A program made the position numbers and the translations under genes. A DNA stretch of 15,280 nucleotides from an uncultured Bacteroidota bacterium. Lineage in GTDB: Bacteria > Bacteroidota > Bacteroidia > Flavobacteriales > Schleiferiaceae. Below are positions 14,492 through 15,280 of this stretch, piece by piece (within the stretch, counting starts at the first letter, position 1; every line of letters begins with the position of its first letter). The DNA is taken from positions 1-15,280 of the forward strand of contig CAJXMS010000017.1 in the NCBI GenBank assembly GCA_913056475.1, read 5' to 3'. The notes under the pieces were generated by a model that was given only the letters and a program-made list of their open reading frames with translations, ran no database searches and was not told the origin of the DNA.

Positions 14492-14769
14492 ATTGGACTT
14501 TTCAAGCGAAAAATGATTTAAAAGATATTGCCGATTATATCTCCAAGGACTCTAAACTTTACGCAAAACGACAAGTTTTAAAGATTAGAAACAGAACTAA
14601 TATTTTAAAATCTAATATACATTCTGGCCGAAATGTACCTGAAATTCAAGACGAGGATATGCGGGAAATAATAGAAGGAAACTATCGAATAATCTACAGA
14701 GTTGTTAATGAAACTCGAATTGATGTTCTAACCGTCAGACTGTCTAAAAACTCCCCACCTTTCTGTTGA
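14479..14769 (+). CDS. RelE/ParE-type toxin with altered C terminus
   Basis: A 96-residue protein beginning MVRINWTFQAKNDLKDIADYI, the typical ParE/RelE superfamily N terminus, with GRNVPEIQDEDMREIIEGNYRIIYRV in two consecutive blocks in the middle. It fits the family pattern GR.VPE ... RE ... YRIIYR. Family members usually end soon after a strand such as ILTVRHSRRLL. Here the last residues are LTVRLSKNSPPFC, and the DNA from about 14738 on (GACTGTCTAAAAAC) looks like the end of an insertion sequence. The final ten or so residues are therefore probably borrowed from the element. C-terminal residues matter for activity in several RelE-type toxins, so function may be reduced. Mode of action (mRNA cleavage or gyrase inhibition) cannot be decided. 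Confidence 0.82.
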   Translation: MVRINWTFQAKNDLKDIADYISKDSKLYAKRQVLKIRNRTNILKSNIHSGRNVPEIQDEDMREIIEGNYRIIYRVVNETRIDVLTVRLSKNSPPFC

Positions 14770-15280
14770 TTGCTTTTGCCTGGGAATGCCTTTGAAGCCT
14801 GCGTTTTCCCGATCTTAGTAATAGAGAACATTTACAAGGCTTTGATCGCAAACAGGCGGCACTGTGCCCCACCGCCATTGATGACATCATCTCCGATGAC
14901 AACACCGTTAGACTTAACGCCCCGATTGTAAGCCACCGGGATTTGCTACAGAACGATAGGAGCAAAGCCTGCTTAGGCGGCAAGTTCCGAAAGTTATGCA
15001 CTAAAACCCCTCATGGAAGGCTTATTGAGCGATCGATCTATCAGGAGAATCTGGAGCGTAATCGCCAGAACGTAGAAGACCAACCTGAGCGCTACCGCCA
15101 GCGTCAAGCTTTGGTAGAGCATCCCTATGGGACCATCAAACGTCAGTGGGGCTTTGATCATATACTCACCAAGAAGACCAAGCGACGCGCCAGTGCCGAT
15201 GTCGGTCTGATGCTTATCGCCTACAATCTTCGTCGCCTCATCAATATATTAAGGGAGAGGGGGGCGCTCACCCCATTCCT
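14738..15280 (+). mobile_element. IS1182-like insertion sequence, internally deleted, cut by window edge
   Basis: The left end is placed at about 14738 because GACTGTCTAAAAAC resembles the start of terminal inverted repeats of IS1182-like elements and because the toxin reading departs from its family there. Composition rises in GC after 14770. The right end lies outside the window, so inverted repeats and target duplication cannot be checked. The element has inserted at the 3' end of the toxin gene. Confidence 0.6.
14796..15280 (+). pseudogene. Internally deleted IS1182-like transposase remnant
   Basis: One frame is open from 14796 to the window end. Near its start it reads HLQGFDRKQAALCPTAIDD (from 14829) and then DDNTVRLN, matching the N terminus of DDE transposases of the IS1182 group. 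Shortly after, it jumps to the C-terminal region: CTKTPHGRLIERS, then QPERYRQRQALVEHPYGTI and KRQWGFDH, ending AYNLRRLINIL. Full-length relatives have 400-500 residues, so most of the catalytic domain, including the first two catalytic aspartates, is missing. The two ends are joined in frame somewhere at about 14916-14970. There is no ATG at the expected start: where MEHLQGF might be expected the DNA encodes REHLQGF. This cannot be an active transposase, though it may bind its element's ends. Confidence 0.8.

Overview
The window looks like a chromosomal piece from a Bacteroidota genome, probably a Saprospiria/Lewinella-type marine or sludge bacterium. The clues are promoter-like TAnnTTTG boxes, the absence of strong Shine-Dalgarno sites, a Bacteroidota-style Ig-like lipoprotein, and the mix of families present. 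This placement is inferred from family resemblance, not from a marker-gene comparison. Base composition falls into three blocks: AT-rich from 1 to about 3540, GC-rich from about 3540 to 14160 (with a less GC-rich transposase inside), and AT-rich again from about 14160 to the end. The outer blocks look like acquired DNA and the middle like the core chromosome.

Region by region. (1) Positions 3-3454 hold a large gene cut by the left edge, with a zinc-metallopeptidase-like C-terminal region (HEILH), coupled by TAATG to a gene for a secreted protein of unknown function. (2) Positions 3601-5229 encode a ViaA-like von Willebrand A protein without its usual RavA/MoxR ATPase partner in view. A bidirectional terminator separates it from a convergent tRNA-Leu(CAA), which has a good promoter -7 box. 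(3) On the minus strand lie 3-hydroxyanthranilate 3,4-dioxygenase, a small thioredoxin-like protein, and an SRP (4.5S-type) RNA at about 6510-6620. (4) On the plus strand, a TauE/SafE exporter and a CstB-like metallo-beta-lactamase/rhodanese protein form a probable sulfide/persulfide detoxification and sulfite export pair. An Ig-like lipoprotein follows.

(5) Positions 11043-12100 are the most structured part of the window. A single-domain HUH (Y1/IS200-like, RAYT-type) transposase is bracketed by two diverged direct copies of a 145 bp element rich in hairpins. Its own stop codon lies inside the right-hand copy. A degenerate tandem array with a period of about 57 bp continues to the right. (6) On the minus strand follow a DUF3820 protein and an atypical SDR with a DUF2867-like C-terminal region, probably co-transcribed.

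(7) After a 440 bp spacer with two strong GC palindromes comes an AT-rich antitoxin/toxin pair of the RelE/ParE type. The last residues of the toxin appear to have been rewritten by an insertion sequence. That element carries an internally deleted IS1182-like transposase: its N-terminal and C-terminal ends are joined in one frame, and it runs off the right edge.

No CRISPR array, prophage or complete defence island is visible. The best candidates for something new are the hairpin-repeat/RAYT system at 11.0-12.1 kb and the toxin-like gene pair at the left edge.
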